Source of the DNA: DATKCN01 sp035513175
GTDB taxonomy: Bacteria; Chloroflexota; Chloroflexia; Thermomicrobiales; CFX8
DNA: 13,030 nucleotides
Assembly (NCBI GenBank): GCA_035513175.1
Contig: DATKCN010000018.1
Span: 1 to 13,030, forward strand
Direction of reading: 5' to 3'
A program made the position numbers and the translations under genes. This document shows positions 5,887-12,758 of this stretch, one piece after another; the first letter of the stretch is position 1, and every line of letters starts with the position of its first letter. The notes beneath the pieces were generated by a model that had not been told where the DNA came from, searched no databases, and worked only from the letters and a program-made list of their open reading frames with translations.

Positions 5887-7983
5887 CTACGGCACGACGC
5901 CGGGTCGGTACTGGATGCGGTTGAGGAACGCATAGTCGCCAACCAGCAGCTGGCTGGGACCGTAGGGAGGCCGGGCTTCGCCGTCCGGTCCCCACAGCGT
6001 CACCTGGATGTCCACGATCCGCTCGCCCGTTTCCGGCACGACGACGCTCACGCGCTGCAGCACGATCTCGCGTCCGGCGCTGGGGGAGCGGGTCGCGTCG
6101 GCCAGCGGGGAGAGCCAGACGGTCGCGGACTCGATCGCCTCGTCCAGATGCGGCTGATCGGCCGGGACGAGCCGGACCTCCGCCAGGTGGGGCCGCATGT
6201 CACGGGGCACGGTCCAGACGAGCACGACGACCAGCCGCGGCGGGTCGGGGAGCGCGCCGGTCGTCGCGACATCGCCGAAGTCCGGCGCGAACGCGAAGCC
6301 GACGAGCTGAATACGGTTCGGGAAGCGGATCGAGGGCAGGGTATACGGCAGGCGCTCGCGGGCGCTCTGCCCGATCCGCCAGATCTCCCAGGCAACCTCT
6401 CCGTCGGGACCGGTTCCGGTGGCGAACGGCTCATCGGCGGATGCGGAGCCGGCACCGTTGACGTAGCGCAGCAACGCCCGATCAGGCGCGCCCGAGCGCG
6501 CAAACACCAGGTAGCCGCCGGACGCGTCTGGGATGGCCAGCGTCGCGCGGCCGTCGACGATGCGGGGCGGACGTTCGGGGATCAGGAGCTCGACCAGCGG
6601 GCGCTCGTCCCAGGTCGAGAAGTAGACCGGCTCGCCTCGGTCGGGCAGGTCCGCCAGCGCTGCCAGCGCCGCGCGCGTGTCGCCGCTGAACGCTGCCCAG
6701 GTGGCGGGTGAGGACGACCAGCGTTCGGTGTAATCGAACGCCGACCAGCCCGCGCTGGCGACGACTGCCCCGGCGACGATGACCTGCGCCAGCTCCCGCG
6801 CCAGCGCGCCGCGCGGCCGCAGGTAGCCGTAGGCGGACCGCAGCGCGAGCATGGGGAAGAGGAACACGGCCGGCGTCGCCGCCAGCAGCAGTTCCGGCTG
6901 GCCCGGCGCCACGACGGCCGTGACGACGCAGCTCCCGGCCAGCCAGGCGAGCGCGAACGCGTGCAGCGGCCGTCCAGCGAAACGCGCCGCGTAGCCGATC
7001 CCCAGCGCGGTCCACAGCGCGAGCAGCGGGTCGAGCAGCGCCCGTCCGGGGATGTTCACGCGCGGGTTGTCCGGTCCGCGCCAGAACAGGCTCTCGACCG
7101 TCGTCGCCAGGCCCCGCGCGATGGCGAGCGGGCCGCGACCGCCGGTGGCCGCGCCGGTGTGCGTCAGGGCGCTCTCGATCCGCTCGCGCGCCTCGTCGAC
7201 GTGCAGCGCGGCGTCGATTGCGACGGGCGCGACGACGGCGAGCATGACCGCCAGTCCGATGGCGAGGCCGCGCCCGTCGAACGGGCGCCGCTCCCGATGC
7301 ATGCGCCAGGCGGCCAGGCCACACGCCGCTGGCACGACCGGCACGAAGGCCAGCAGCGGCGCGAACGCGTAGAGCGCCAGACCGAACGCGGCTCCGGCCC
7401 CCGCGAACGGGATCCAGCCTGGCGCGCGCCGCCGCATTGCAGCGCGCTGCGTGTCGAACCCACCCCATAGCAGCCAGACGCCGAGCGCCAGCAGCGCCGC
7501 GCCAGCCATGCCTGCCGAAACCTGCCGGCTGAGCGTGAGCTGCCAGAACGACGTCGCCACCAGCAGCCCGCCAGCGATGCCCCAGCCCGCGCCGAGCGCC
7601 CGGCGCAGCCACAGCGCGCAGCACACGGCGACGACGACCCCGGCCAGCGCCGTCGCCGCACGCGCGCCTGCGACGCTCCAGCCGGACAGGCTGCCGGTCA
7701 ACTTGAGCTGCCAGGCAAACAGCGGCTCGCGCGCGCCTGGAGCAGCGCTGTCCGGCAGCAGCGGGAACGGCGCGCCGTCCAGCCCGATCGAGCGGGCGTG
7801 GAGCGCGGCGCGCGCCTCATCGAGCGCGAAGCCGGGCGGGGATGTGTCCAACCCCGGCAGCCGCGCCAGCAGCGCCACCGCCCCGACGAGCGCGACGAGC
7901 AGTAGCAGCAGCCCGCCCGGCCCAGCCCCGCGCGGGAAGCGATCGCGAATGGCGACGCGGCTTATCATGGTCGTAGTATGCAC
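5887..7983 (-). CDS. GT-C membrane glycosyltransferase (GT39/ArnT-like) with C-terminal outer domain
   Basis: 698 residues. A membrane helix (about 23-41) leads into an outer loop with the acidic pair D55-E56 (FALDEARAALHARSIGLDG) and then REPLFAWQ (85-92), the arrangement expected of GT-C enzymes that use lipid-phosphate sugar donors, where the loop Asp/Glu is catalytic. WQLTLSRQV (about 147-155) matches a second conserved loop. Around ten hydrophobic helices follow to about residue 420. The rest (about 430-698) is soluble, with PDRGEPVYFSTWDE followed by a beta-rich segment (NRIQLVGFAFAP), and is probably on the outer side of the membrane. The enzyme would add sugars to protein or lipid at the cell surface; donor and acceptor are unknown. 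The start may be the GTG at 7983 or the ATG five codons later; neither has an ideal ribosome site. Confidence 0.85.
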   Translation of the reverse strand: MHTTTMISRVAIRDRFPRGAGPGGLLLLLVALVGAVALLARLPGLDTSPPGFALDEARAALHARSIGLDGAPFPLLPDSAAPGAREPLFAWQLKLTGSLSGWSVAGARAATALAGVVVAVCCALWLRRALGAGWGIAGGLLVATSFWQLTLSRQVSAGMAGAALLALGVWLLWGGFDTQRAAMRRRAPGWIPFAGAGAAFGLALYAFAPLLAFVPVVPAACGLAAWRMHRERRPFDGRGLAIGLAVMLAVVAPVAIDAALHVDEARERIESALTHTGAATGGRGPLAIARGLATTVESLFWRGPDNPRVNIPGRALLDPLLALWTALGIGYAARFAGRPLHAFALAWLAGSCVVTAVVAPGQPELLLAATPAVFLFPMLALRSAYGYLRPRGALARELAQVIVAGAVVASAGWSAFDYTERWSSSPATWAAFSGDTRAALAALADLPDRGEPVYFSTWDERPLVELLIPERPPRIVDGRATLAIPDASGGYLVFARSGAPDRALLRYVNGAGSASADEPFATGTGPDGEVAWEIWRIGQSARERLPYTLPSIRFPNRIQLVGFAFAPDFGDVATTGALPDPPRLVVVLVWTVPRDMRPHLAEVRLVPADQPHLDEAIESATVWLSPLADATRSPSAGREIVLQRVSVVVPETGERIVDIQVTLWGPDGEARPPYGPSQLLVGDYAFLNRIQYRPGVVP

Positions 7984-8126
7984 GGCGCATGCGTCCCCGG
8001 CGCCCGGCGAAGGCGGCTGTGCGCCGTGACGGCCGTTGCGCGCGCCGGCCTGTCAGCCCTGCCCCGCCCCGCGCGTGCGACAATCCGCCGGTCGAGTGTC
8101 GGGTGACGGACAGGGGAGGACAGGCC

Positions 8127-8441
8127 ATGGCGCTGCTATCGATCAAGACGTTTGAGGCGCATCCGGGCAAGATGGACGCGACGATCCAGCTCGTGCGGGA
8201 CGCGCGCCGCGAGATGCTGCGGGTGGATGCGCGGCGCACGGTGCGCATCTTCCAGGTCGCGGAGGGGCCGCAGGCCGGCAACGTCAGCATCATGATCGAG
8301 TACGCCGGCATGGACGAGTTCCGGGAGATCCGCGCCAGAGAGCAGGGCGACCCCGGCTGGCAGGCCATCGGCGAGCGCGCCAACGGGCCGGAGCGCCCCG
8401 CCGAAACGCTGTCGTACTTTCAGATGATCGAGATCGAGTAG
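8127..8441 (+). CDS. Small protein resembling dimeric alpha/beta-barrel (ABM/NIPSNAP-like) families
   Basis: 104 residues. The ATG at 8127 was chosen over longer frames because AGGGGAGGA lies six bases upstream and the upstream extension is Arg/Pro-rich and gene-unlike. The order strand (ALLSIKTFEAHPG), helix (KMDATIQLVRDARREML), strands (TVRIFQVAEG, NVSIMIEYAG), helix (MDEFREIRARE) and a final strand (SYFQMIEIE) fits a ferredoxin-like alpha/beta-barrel monomer of the ABM, EthD or NIPSNAP type. The R/HPGK-like turn after the first strand is typical of those families. No catalytic residue can be named. It is divergent from the glycosyltransferase and converges on the toxin gene with 16 bp between the stops. 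Confidence 0.75.
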   Translation: MALLSIKTFEAHPGKMDATIQLVRDARREMLRVDARRTVRIFQVAEGPQAGNVSIMIEYAGMDEFREIRAREQGDPGWQAIGERANGPERPAETLSYFQMIEIE

Positions 8442-8457
8442 GGGAGGACGGCGCGTG
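8441..8457 (+). promoter_or_regulatory. Orphan ribosome binding site and GTG after the small barrel gene
   Basis: GGGGAGGA (8441-8448) starts at the last base of the stop codon and is followed after six bases by a GTG (8455). Sequence and spacing are the same as for the ribosome site of the gene just upstream. The GTG opens only a 65-codon frame that lies antisense to the 3' end of the toxin gene and has no gene-like features. Confidence 0.35.
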
Positions 8458-8829
8458 CTACAACCTGCGCCGCCTGGCGTACACGATCGTGTCCGTCCAT
8501 GGTCGCTCGGCCATCTCGTCGAGCGCCTTCAAGATTGCGTTGAGTTGGCCTCCGATATCCCGCTGGCTAATACGGTGCGACACGATGAGAAGCCCCGCGT
8601 GGGGTCGACCGCTGCTCGTCCAACCTTTTGCCAGCGCTGGCAAGGTCGCTGAATCCAAGGTGACGAGCACGCTCCCATTCTCTTGCGCGGCGAGCAGGAT
8701 CGTCTCGTCGTCCGCCGTTCTCAGTCGTCCTCCCAGCCACGTCGCAACATGCTCAGTCACAACACCTCGCTCATTGAGCGCTCTGGCCAATGCACGAGTC
8801 AGATGCTCGTCGAGGAGTAGGGCAGGCAC
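8458..8829 (-). CDS. DUF5615 PIN-like toxin
   Basis: 123 residues. The sequence opens with LLLDEHL (Asp7), has the acidic cluster ADDET (40-42) and a strand with VLVTLDSATL (Asp59), followed by GLLIVSH. This is the pattern of the DUF5615 PIN-like family, whose acidic residues are thought to bind metal for RNA cleavage. The family is typically the toxin partner of DUF433 proteins, and the gene just upstream encodes one. Its GTG start follows the antitoxin TGA with no base between, so the two are probably translationally coupled. The order antitoxin then toxin is the usual one. VTLDSATL differs from the more common VTxDxDF form, so activity is likely but not certain. Confidence 0.85.
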   Translation of the reverse strand: MPALLLDEHLTRALARALNERGVVTEHVATWLGGRLRTADDETILLAAQENGSVLVTLDSATLPALAKGWTSSGRPHAGLLIVSHRISQRDIGGQLNAILKALDEMAERPWTDTIVYARRRRL

Positions 8830-9255
8830 TCAGACGTCGATCACCTGCTGAGGGGGCAGCGTGCTGGCGAGCCTTTCGCCAGCTGCATCGATTCCGGCGA
8901 TGTCCGCTGTGATGTCGCCCTCATAGTGGGCGGCGTAGTCCAGTGCGGATGTGATGCTGTCGGCTGGGATGCCAAAGTGTTCCGCGATCAGGTCGATGTC
9001 ATCATCATACGAACGTGCGACGATGACGATCTGCCAGACGGCCAGTCGCTCTCCGCGAAGGTACGCCTGCCTGCCGAGCGCGGTGTCACGAAACTCCACC
9101 GCGGGAAACTCCCGCATGCGAAGCCCTTCCTCAACGAGCGTGAGGGCCGCGTCCCGAGGGCTCTGGCGCATCGCGCTGGCAGCCTCATACAGTCGTTCGA
9201 GCCGGTCACCATCCACCTCGACGGTCAATGCGTCACTCACGCGCGTCTCCATCAT
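8830..9255 (-). CDS. Antitoxin with ribbon-helix-helix-like N-terminus and DUF433 domain
   Basis: 141 residues from the ATG at 9255 (a second ATG follows at once). Residues 5-48 (ALTVEVDGDRLERLYEAASA and the helix RDAALTLVEEGLRM) look like a strand plus two helices of a ribbon-helix-helix DNA-binding unit. Residues about 50-120 are a DUF433 domain: GRQAYLRGERLAVWQIVIVA, then a helix-turn-helix-like LIAEHFGIPADSITSALDYA ending in YEGDI. DUF433 proteins neutralise DUF5615 toxins and are assumed to repress their own operon. An in-frame extension upstream to 9363 is Arg/Cys-rich and improbable. The ribosome site is weak, which is not rare in this kind of operon. Confidence 0.85.
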   Translation of the reverse strand: MMETRVSDALTVEVDGDRLERLYEAASAMRQSPRDAALTLVEEGLRMREFPAVEFRDTALGRQAYLRGERLAVWQIVIVARSYDDDIDLIAEHFGIPADSITSALDYAAHYEGDITADIAGIDAAGERLASTLPPQQVIDV

Positions 9256-9361
9256 GGTCCAGCGGCGTCGGTCTGAGTCTACGACGGCGCGGCAGCCCCG
9301 GCAACGCGGCGCCGAGCGGGTCGCCGGGCAGCTACCGTGCCGTGCCCCTGTGTCATCGGGC

Positions 9362-9404
9362 ATTATGACCCTGTGATACCGTTGACTGTAGCGTCAGCTA
9401 TCAC
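9362..9404. promoter_or_regulatory. Nested dyad and possible -10 box upstream of the toxin-antitoxin operon
   Basis: GTGATA (9373-9378) pairs with TATCAC (9399-9404), and within it TGAC (9383-9386) pairs with GTCA (9393-9396). On the minus strand CATAAT (9362-9367) could be the -10 box of the antitoxin operon; its -35 would fall inside the dyad, but no good -35 hexamer is seen. Such overlap would suit autorepression by the DUF433 protein. The rest of the 9256-9510 gap is GC-rich with no gene. Confidence 0.3.
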
Positions 9405-9510
9405 GATCGACGCGCGTGTCCGCGCTGGCGGGACAGCCGCGCGTCGTCACGATCGCGCTCGATCCGGCCGGAAGCGCCAGCCCGGTCGGCGCCGTACTTT
9501 GGAGGGGACG

Positions 9511-10011
9511 ATGACCGCTCAAACGTCGCAGCCCACCGCCCCGAAGCGTCGCCTGCCGCAACGCTCCAGGCTCGCCAGCCCGGACCCGGACATCCTCGAT
9601 GAGCCCGCATCGCCGGCGGCTCCCGACGAAGACGCCACGCCGGTTGAGACGGTGGCGCTCGTCAGCGGGCAGGGTCAGCAGGGCGCCGGCTTCTCATTCA
9701 AGGTGCTGGCAACCGGCGCGCTCTTCCGCTGCCAGGTGATGCGCAATCCCAACCAGCCACGTTTCTGGTGCATCACGATCTACCTGTGCCTCGATGGCGG
9801 CTCCCCGGACAAGGAACACCCCCGCTGGCTCAGCAACGATCTCTTCACCCGCGAGGAGATGCCCGGCGCATTGGCCGCCGTGCAGACCAACCTGGCCGGC
9901 TGGCTGGAGGACAGCTCCCGCGCGGACCTGCGCACGTGGGTGATGACACAGAAGAGCCGCTCTCCGATGGCGTCAAGCCCGCGCTTTGCCGGAGTGGCCG
10001 CCTCCTCCTGA
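9511..10011 (+). CDS. Hypothetical protein with disordered N-terminus
   Basis: 166 residues. The ATG at 9511 has GGAGGGG directly upstream, which decides it against a longer Arg-rich frame. About 55 residues at the N-terminus are Pro/Ala/Asp-rich (APKRRLPQRSRLASPDPD) and probably disordered. The folded part begins near ETVALVSGQGQQG and includes FSFKVLATGALFRCQVMRNP, FWCITIYLCLDGG (two cysteines in strand-like context), an Asp/Glu/Trp-rich PRWLSNDLFTREEMPG and a helix ending in TWVM. I recognise no family and no catalytic motif. No signal peptide or membrane helix is visible, so it should be cytoplasmic. It is followed after 92 bp by the nitronate monooxygenase gene on the same strand. Confidence 0.8.
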   Translation: MTAQTSQPTAPKRRLPQRSRLASPDPDILDEPASPAAPDEDATPVETVALVSGQGQQGAGFSFKVLATGALFRCQVMRNPNQPRFWCITIYLCLDGGSPDKEHPRWLSNDLFTREEMPGALAAVQTNLAGWLEDSSRADLRTWVMTQKSRSPMASSPRFAGVAASS

Positions 10012-10103
10012 GCCCGAGCGCGACTCGGTCTGCAACGCCGCGCGTAGCGTCGATGCCTGCTATCGTGGGCTCTGACGGCACACGTTTCGCGCGGGAGGTC
10101 CCG

Positions 10104-11075
10104 ATGCTTCGCACACGGCTCTGCGATCTGCTTGGAATCGAACATCCCATCATCAGCGCGCCGATGGCGGGCAGCGCCGGCGCCGACCTGGCGGCCGCCG
10201 TGTCGGCCGCCGGGGGTCTCGGCATGCTTGGCGGCAACACCGCCGGTCCAGAGTGGCTGCTGGAACAGATCGAGCTGGTCCGCCAGCGCACCGACCGTCC
10301 ATTTGGCGTCGGGTTCATCACCTCCGCGCCCGACACCGACGCGCTGATGGACGTCGCCCTGGAGCACCGCGTGCCGGTCATCGGCCACTCCTTTGCCGAC
10401 CCCAGCGCCCACATCAGAGCCGCGCGGGAGGCCGGGCTGTTGACGATGGTCCAGGTGCAGAGCGTGGCGCAGGCGCGCGCGGCAGCCGGGGCCGGGGCGG
10501 ACGTCATCGCCGCGCAGGGCATCGAAGCAGGCGGGCATACGGGGCTGGTCAGCGCGACGCTGCCGCTCGTCCCGGCCGTCATCGACGCCGTCGGGGACGT
10601 GCCGGTCGTGGCGGCTGGCGGCATCGCCGACGGACGCGGCCTGGCGGCTGTGCTGATGCTCGGCGCCGAGGGGGCCTGGATGGGCACGCGCTTTGTCGCC
10701 AGCGTCGAGTCGATCAGCGCGGAATTCAACAAGCAGCAGATCGTGCGGCATGGGACGGACGACTTCATCCTGACCCGCGTGTATGACATCGTGCATGGGG
10801 CGCCCTTCCCCGACGACATCGGCGAGCGCATCCTGCGCACCCCGTTCACCGACGCCTGGCATGGCCGCGAGGGCGACGTGATCGAACGCAAGGCCGAGCT
10901 GCTGGCACAGCTTCAGGCAGCCGCCGAGGCGGGGGACACCAGCCTGCTGCGGGTGCTGGCCGGCAGTGGCTCGGGGCTGGTGCACGACATCGCGCCGGCC
11001 GCCGGCATCGTGCGGCGCATCGTCGCCGAGGCCGAGGAGATCCTGCGCACCCGCCCCGTCGCGCTCCTGCGCTGA
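10104..11075 (+). CDS. Nitronate monooxygenase (2-nitropropane dioxygenase family)
   Basis: 323 residues, the usual length. The ATG at 10104 has GGGAGG five bases upstream, so a longer in-frame extension is not used. The protein is an FMN-dependent TIM barrel: HPIISAPMAG (14-23) starts the barrel, GVGFIT (68-73) and VIGHSFADP follow, and EAGGHTG (141-147) carries the His proposed to be the catalytic base in class I enzymes. AGGIADGRG (171-179) and GAEGAWMGTRF (187-197) form the FMN phosphate site. The family oxidises alkyl nitronates such as propionate 3-nitronate to aldehyde or keto acid and nitrite, a detoxification step. Related enoyl reductase FabK shares the fold, so the substrate remains to be shown. 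Nothing in the neighbourhood points to a nitro-compound pathway. Confidence 0.88.
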   Translation: MLRTRLCDLLGIEHPIISAPMAGSAGADLAAAVSAAGGLGMLGGNTAGPEWLLEQIELVRQRTDRPFGVGFITSAPDTDALMDVALEHRVPVIGHSFADPSAHIRAAREAGLLTMVQVQSVAQARAAAGAGADVIAAQGIEAGGHTGLVSATLPLVPAVIDAVGDVPVVAAGGIADGRGLAAVLMLGAEGAWMGTRFVASVESISAEFNKQQIVRHGTDDFILTRVYDIVHGAPFPDDIGERILRTPFTDAWHGREGDVIERKAELLAQLQAAAEAGDTSLLRVLAGSGSGLVHDIAPAAGIVRRIVAEAEEILRTRPVALLR

Positions 11076-11150
11076 GGTGACTCTCACGGCCCGACACAGA
11101 GCAAACATCATGCAAAAATGGCCCGCATTGTTCGCGCGGAAACGGCCATC

Positions 11151-11166
11151 GGGGCGGCAACGCCCC
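11151..11166 (+). promoter_or_regulatory. GC-rich hairpin just before a ribosome binding site
   Basis: GGGGCG (11151-11156), loop GCAA and CGCCCC (11161-11166) form a six-pair stem with a GNRA-type tetraloop. It ends right before the AAGGAAGGGG ribosome site of the next gene. It could modulate translation initiation or stabilise the transcript. There is no U-tract, so it is not a usual terminator. Confidence 0.3.
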
Positions 11167-11181
11167 AAGGAAGGGGTCGAC

Positions 11182-11664
11182 ATGGTGCTCGCGTATGCCA
11201 GAGAACCGTTTGTGCGGGTCATGCTCGTCATTGCGCTGGTGGCGGGTCTCGCGTTCGCGGCAGGTTCGGTCTATATCGCCTCGGGAGACAGCCACGACCA
11301 GACCTTTTACGCGTGTCTGTATGCTGGCTCGCTCTCGCAGGTGAACACTAACGCGCCGCCCGCGAACTGCGGCCGTGGCGCGAACGTGCAGTGGGATGGC
11401 AGCGAGCAGGTCGCCCTTGCGGCCAACGCGACGACGATCGAAAGACCCGGCAACACCGTGGCAGTTGACGGGTTAGGCTCGAATGTCTCGAACGCAAACT
11501 GCCTGGAAGGCGAAGTTGCAACTGGTGGCGGACATACCTTTGCGCCGGTTTTCGGAAATGGGGCGTACGTGGACAACAGCCGCGCGATCCCTGACCCCGA
11601 TGACATCGCGGTTGGATGGACCGTGACCGCTTCCGGCGTGGGGGGCTCAATATCGTCTTCCTAA
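11182..11664 (+). CDS. Secreted YAC..C..W-type protein, probably frameshifted near its end
   Basis: 160 residues as read. The ATG at 11182 has AAGGGG upstream; an in-frame ATG at 11110 is the alternative start. A membrane or signal helix (11-33) leads to an outer part with TFYACLYAGSLSQV (41-54), then C63 and VQW (69-71). This matches the YAC-x(n)-C-x(n)-W head found in many Chloroflexota and Actinobacteria secreted proteins. The second half has C107, GGGHTF and GWTVTASG, where the family normally goes on to a ...TAYxIC ending. Here the frame stops at GSISSS, but the next frame encodes LNIVFLTAYVIC, to a TAG at 11724-11726. One extra G in the G6 run at 11640-11645 would restore a 181-residue protein. 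The last Cys, likely partner of C107, is lost in the form written. Confidence 0.75.
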   Translation: MVLAYAREPFVRVMLVIALVAGLAFAAGSVYIASGDSHDQTFYACLYAGSLSQVNTNAPPANCGRGANVQWDGSEQVALAANATTIERPGNTVAVDGLGSNVSNANCLEGEVATGGGHTFAPVFGNGAYVDNSRAIPDPDDIAVGWTVTASGVGGSISSS

Positions 11665-11772
11665 CCGCGTACGTTATCTGTCTCGCTGTTGATCTCGAAG
11701 CAGTCCCGGAGATTGATCCGACCTAGCCCGCGACTGGACGGCTCTCCGCTCAATCGAACAGTGGCAACATCA

Positions 11773-11800
11773 CGGCCGGGTAGCTATGCGCGCCCGGCCG
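11773..11800. other. Hairpin between secreted protein and DUF1989 gene
   Basis: CGGCCGGG (11773-11780) and CCCGGCCG (11793-11800) form an eight-pair stem around a 12-base loop. It lies after the restored end of the secreted protein gene and before the DUF1989 gene. No U-tract follows, so it could be a Rho-assisted terminator, a transcript stabiliser or a protein site. Nothing else is seen in the 11665-11883 gap except the displaced tail of the secreted protein. Confidence 0.3.
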
Positions 11801-11883
11801 CTTCGTGTGTCCAGCGCGCGGCTCCCTCAACTGGCACAATCAGCGAATCTGGGCGACGCGCTGCTGTGAGAGGAGGCGTCCGC

Positions 11884-12723
11884 ATGGCTGGATCGCTCTG
11901 GACCTACCTGCCGGACGAGCCCGGCGCGCTGAACATCGACCGCTCGTTCTACGACCGCCTCGCGCATGAGACGGCGCGCCGCGAGCTGGTCGATTCGTTC
12001 GTCATCTCCATTCGCTCGGGCCACGCCTGGCCGGTGCGGGCCGGGCAGCTCTGCCGCGTCAACGTCATCGAGGGGCCGCAGGTGGCCGACTTCAACGCCT
12101 GGAGCCTGCACAACCCTCGCGAGCGCTTCTGGGCGGCCCGCACCAAGCAGCTCGAAGCCTCGCACGTCACGACCGGCAACCGGCTCTGGTCGTGCCTGCC
12201 CTACCTGCGGCCGATGCTGACGATCACGAACGACACTATCGACTATGGCGTCGACGAGGATGGCGGCCGCTGCCACGATCTGCTCGGCACGCGCTGCGAC
12301 CCCTATGTCACCAAGCTGTTGACCGGCGAGGAGTTCGACCTGTGCTGTCACTCCAATCTGACGCGGGCTGTCCTGCCCTGGGGGCTGACCGAGCAGGATG
12401 TCCACGATGTGCTCAACATCTTCCAGGTGACCGGTCTGACCCATGACAGCGACCGCTACTTCATGAAGCCCAGCCCGGCGAAAAAGGGCGACTTCTTCGA
12501 GTTCATGGCCGAGATTGACCTGCTCTGCGCCATCTCGACCTGCCCGGGCGGCGATCTCTCGATCCCGCTCTGGGGTCCGGACGCGGCCGACCCGATCTCG
12601 GTCTGCCGGCCACTGGGCGTCGAGGTGTACCAGCCGGACGCCGAGCTGCTGGCGGGCTGGAGATCCCCCGCGCCATCCGATTACCGGGGGCTGCACGGGC
12701 TGCGGCTGCCCGATGCCGGCTGA
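11884..12723 (+). CDS. DUF1989 urea-carboxylase-associated family protein
   Basis: 279 residues. The ATG at 11884 has AGGAGG seven bases upstream, so a longer N-terminal extension is excluded. The family hallmarks appear in order: RAGQLCRVNVIEGPQVADFN (52-71), TTGNRLWSCLPYLRPMLTIT (96-115), GRCHDLLGTRC (128-138), FDLCCHSNLTRAVL (151-164), LNIFQVTG (177-184), KKGDFFEFMAEIDLLCAIST (200-219) and CPGGD (220-224). Members bind zinc; H131, C138, C155 and C220 are candidates for binding or catalysis, but this is inference. Homologues accompany urea carboxylase and amide or guanidine degradation in other bacteria. No such genes are present here, so its role is open. The downstream small protein starts 35 bp after its stop and is probably in the same operon. 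Confidence 0.88.
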   Translation: MAGSLWTYLPDEPGALNIDRSFYDRLAHETARRELVDSFVISIRSGHAWPVRAGQLCRVNVIEGPQVADFNAWSLHNPRERFWAARTKQLEASHVTTGNRLWSCLPYLRPMLTITNDTIDYGVDEDGGRCHDLLGTRCDPYVTKLLTGEEFDLCCHSNLTRAVLPWGLTEQDVHDVLNIFQVTGLTHDSDRYFMKPSPAKKGDFFEFMAEIDLLCAISTCPGGDLSIPLWGPDAADPISVCRPLGVEVYQPDAELLAGWRSPAPSDYRGLHGLRLPDAG

Positions 12724-12758
12724 CGCGCGCCGCCCCGACGGCTGAAGGAGACCGGTCG

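Noticed and set aside
5605..6711. Long plus-strand open frame opposite the glycosyltransferase
   Set aside because: Arg/Gly-rich, without domain features; a high-GC shadow of the minus-strand gene.
8455..8652. 65-codon plus frame after the orphan ribosome site
   Set aside because: Lies fully antisense to the toxin gene and shows no domain or composition of a real protein; only the ribosome site is noted.
11085..11166. Possible c-di-GMP-I riboswitch (ACAGAGCAAAC word plus GNRA hairpin)
   Set aside because: The other conserved core words and the pairing order of that class are missing.
9780..11231. Long minus-strand open frame opposite the nitronate monooxygenase
   Set aside because: Covers three plus-strand genes with good ribosome sites; His/Arg-rich composition typical of an antisense shadow.
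11830..11850. TGGCAC as a sigma-54 -24 element
   Set aside because: No GC/TTGC element at the required distance.
11827..12696. Minus-strand frame opposite DUF1989
   Set aside because: DUF1989 motifs on the plus strand are clear, so this frame is a shadow.
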